Program-made: the position numbers and the translations under genes
Shown: piece after piece, positions 62,701 through 64,000 of the stretch
How the letters are laid out: each line of letters starts with the position of its first letter
How positions within the stretch are numbered: the first letter of the stretch is position 1
Source of the DNA: Amoebophrya sp. A120
Taxonomy: Eukaryota > Sar > Dinophyceae > Syndiniales > Amoebophryaceae
Assembly (NCBI GenBank): GCA_905178155.1
Contig: CAJINV010000016.1
Span: forward strand, 835,386-899,385
Direction: 5' to 3'
Length of the DNA stretch: 64,000 nt
The notes under the pieces: model-generated
The model's input: the letters and a program-made list of their open reading frames with translations, nothing else
What the model was told of the DNA's origin: nothing
Database searches by the model: none

Positions 62701-64000
62701 ATCTTCGCAAAGTACTATGGACAACGACTTGGTGAAATTCCACGACTTCAGTCTCCAATTGCAGACCATCAATGCGAGGTTTGGGATCAAGGACATCGCG
62801 TTATCCGACGTGTTTCTTCTCGACAGCTCCGATGGGACGATCGTGAAAATTCTCGATCCCGTCAAGTGCCGGGAAATCTTCGCGCAGGGCTGTCTCAGTT
62901 TGAAGGTCGGGGATCGCATTGAAGCATTTTGGAGGAGGCCACTGGATAGCAGCAGTGGTTCTAGTTTGAATCGAAGCGGATCCGCCTCTTTTTCCCGGAA
63001 TCATGGTCGCAGTACTACATCAGGAGCTGCAGGAGCCTCCGCGGCGAGAAGTACAACATCCTCTCCCTCTCACCAGCAAAACCAGTTCCACAAGCACCAA
63101 GCCGACGACTTGCAGCAGATCCAGCAGAGAGGCAGGGAACTTGCCTCGGACAACAACAGCAAAACCACTTGGATCGAGACCCATCCGGTGGAGCGGCGGG
63201 AATTCGTCCGAAGACCGGTTTTCAACTTGCAAAAAGTCCTGATCGTCCGCGACCGGTTCAAAGTTGCAAGGGACCTGACTTCCGTTTTCGACAAAATCAA
63301 AACCGAAAACTTCGACCAGCCGACGGTTGAGAAGATCAAGATGTTCATGCCCGGGTATGATGAGGTCTATCAGAAGGTCCACGGCTTTCCGGTGGGCACG
63401 CGCATCTGGAACAAGATCACCGGCTCCGTGGGCGAAATCGTCGCGGTGGAAAGTAGTTCCATCGGGAACGAACTCTTCGCAACAGTCCGGTTCTGCACTG
63501 ATGTCTGCCGGGAGGTGGAAGTGGCCCAGGCGGTCTTGCAGTTCCCATTGTGGTTTGCGAAACGGGGCTACGCAGTGAACTTTGAGGTCACGTTTGACGA
63601 GTTTGTGTATGTCCGGAATGCGTTTGAATTGGCCATCAGTGACATGGACGAAGAAGCGATTTCGGTGTTACAGGAACCGGTGCAAGAGTACAAGCAGCAG
63701 GAACAAATTGTACAAGCAGCGAATGGACGCGCGAACAATGGCAACCCGAATAATGGTGGTGTACCAGCTAAGAAATCTAAGCCCGCGACCCCGAAATCCA
63801 CTACCTCTGCTTCCAACATCCCTCAAACGGACAAGATCCAGGGCCGGATCCCCGTCGGCGCGGTGGGAATCGTGCGGAACGTCGAGCGGAAATTGGTCAT
63901 GGATAGTGACCACGACGATGGTACTCTGACGGTTGTGTCCGGGAGTACTAACAGTTACCAAATTCTCGACGTGGAATTTCGGTCCCCTCTGCTCGATTTC
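56758..64000 (+). CDS. giant protein with PD-(D/E)XK nuclease core, 3' end outside window
   Basis: Eleven exons (56758-58353, 58622-58685, 58943-59471, 59729-60059, 60210-60274, 60489-60936, 61201-61426, 61594-61657, 61963-61998, 62257-62326, 62492 onward) keep one frame for 1646 residues to the window edge. A RecB/Cas4-type nuclease core spans about residues 905-1110: GTALHKLAE (E922), GTTDMLF (D986), FIMCDWKR (D1005, K1007) and SLQLLFYKW (Q1086, Y1090), followed by TWIVLINPVE. The set E...D...DxK...QxxxY is complete, so activity is plausible. Near the N-terminus, AAAAAVALFQGLLV followed by VSADC resembles a signal peptide or anchor, odd for a DNA enzyme. Further on, VGTRIWNKITGSVGEIVAV (about 1443) and RIPVGAVGIVRNVERK (about 1596) look like small beta-barrel segments. 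Nine of ten introns are introners; 60275-60488 is GT-AG. The biological role is unknown. Confidence 0.8.
58354..58616 (+). mobile_element. introner, family A, nuclease gene
   Basis: TSD AAGCC at 58349-58353 and 58617-58621. Left end TATGGATTGCAAAAGTGTCT, right end AGACATTTTTCCATTTGATA. Removal joins ACEA to GEYTSWTG. Confidence 0.94.
58686..58937 (+). mobile_element. introner, family A, nuclease gene
   Basis: TSD AAACG at 58681-58685 and 58938-58942. Left end TATCAAATGTAAAAATGTCT, right end AGATATTTTTGCATTTGATA. Removal joins LRQN to EKESNSLA. Confidence 0.94.
59472..59723 (+). mobile_element. introner, family A, nuclease gene
   Basis: TSD AACCG at 59467-59471 and 59724-59728. Left end TATCAACTGCAAATATGTCT, right end AGACATTTTTACATTTGATA. 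Removal joins LPPN to RESAQISD. Confidence 0.94.
60060..60204 (+). mobile_element. introner, family B, nuclease gene
   Basis: TSD AAGCC at 60055-60059 and 60205-60209. Left end TATGAACTGCAAAAGTATCG, right end CGATACTTTTGCACAGGATA. Removal joins LFDKA to EHAYALAD. The smallest element here (145 bp). Confidence 0.94.
60937..61195 (+). mobile_element. introner, family A, nuclease gene
   Basis: TSD CGGTC at 60932-60936 and 61196-61200. Left end TATGGATTGCAAATGTGTCT, right end AGACATTTTTGCATTTGATA. It sits four codons after the catalytic DWK; removal joins RMAV to LDNRQYSP. Confidence 0.94.
61427..61588 (+). mobile_element. introner, family B, nuclease gene
   Basis: Flanks GCAGC (61422-61426) and ACCGC (61589-61593), 3 of 5. 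Left end TACGGAATGCAGAAGTACTG, right end GGTACTTTTGCCATGCATA. It splits the QxxxY motif; removal gives SLQLLFYKW. Confidence 0.9.
61658..61957 (+). mobile_element. introner, family C, nuclease gene
   Basis: TSD ATCGT at 61653-61657 and 61958-61962. Left end TATCCTGCATAAAAACGTCC, right end GGACGTTTTTACAAATGATA. Removal joins YTWIV to LINPVEK. Confidence 0.94.
61999..62251 (+). mobile_element. introner, family I, nuclease gene
   Basis: TSD AAAAT at 61994-61998 and 62252-62256. Inverted arms of about 60 bases: left begins TATGACTTGCTCAAACGTTA, right ends TGAGCAGGTTATA. Removal joins LSEK to MIFLDRRI. Longest arms of any element in the window. Confidence 0.92.
62327..62486 (+). mobile_element. 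introner, family B, nuclease gene
   Basis: TSD ATGCG at 62322-62326 and 62487-62491. Left end TATGCAGTGCAAAAGTATCG, right end CAACTTTTGTACAGGATA. Removal joins DHLHA to RLQAIIQT. Confidence 0.94.

Overview
The window looks like nuclear DNA of a protist alveolate, most likely a syndinian dinoflagellate parasite of the Amoebophrya type. The reasons are: protein-coding genes with introns; every gene I can support lies on the + strand over 64 kb; and many introns are short mobile elements (introners) with terminal inverted repeats (TIRs), flanked by 5-bp target-site duplications (TSDs), and with no GT-AG ends. Invasive introns with inverted and direct repeats and non-canonical ends have been reported in Amoebophrya genomes. 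The species assignment is inference; the introner structure is read directly from the bases.

Layout, left to right, all + strand: adenylate kinase (1692-3847); a GC-rich island of unknown nature (about 4555-5870); a low-complexity protein with a C4HC3 zinc motif (6264-8768) and a hypothetical ORF just behind it that may be its last exon (8805-9689); a divergent, CenH3-like histone H3 (11286-12512); a 1.66-kb tandem duplication that starts with a copy of the H3 3' end (13518-16870); CDC5/CEF1 splicing factor (17029-20318); CHMP1/Vps46 (21803-22767); a small secreted cysteine-containing protein (23296-25153); a small coiled-coil protein (26314-26928); a 1590-residue unknown protein (27638-32849); a low-complexity protein with a signal-anchor-like segment and an in-frame stop (34268-36755); an intronless 811-residue orphan (36915-39350) followed by a long repeat-bearing gap; an EI24-like membrane protein (43055-45332); methionine sulfoxide reductase A (46079-47479); a PAP2-type phosphatase (48740-51450); a GT34-like glycosyltransferase (52111-54613); and a giant protein with a RecB/Cas4-type PD-(D/E)XK nuclease core that runs off the right edge (56758 to beyond 64000).

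I placed 25 introners in ten genes. Nearly all follow one rule: 5-bp TSD, then TAT..., then ...ATA, then the TSD again. Removing the element plus one TSD copy restores the reading frame in every case, and where the family is known it restores the conserved protein. No placement of the splice points within the 5-bp ambiguity gives GT-AG for any of them, while ordinary introns in the same genes are GT-AG. At least nine TIR families can be told apart. The genes are housekeeping, membrane-traffic and unknown functions and do not form a pathway; the window's common theme is the invasion of coding exons by these elements.
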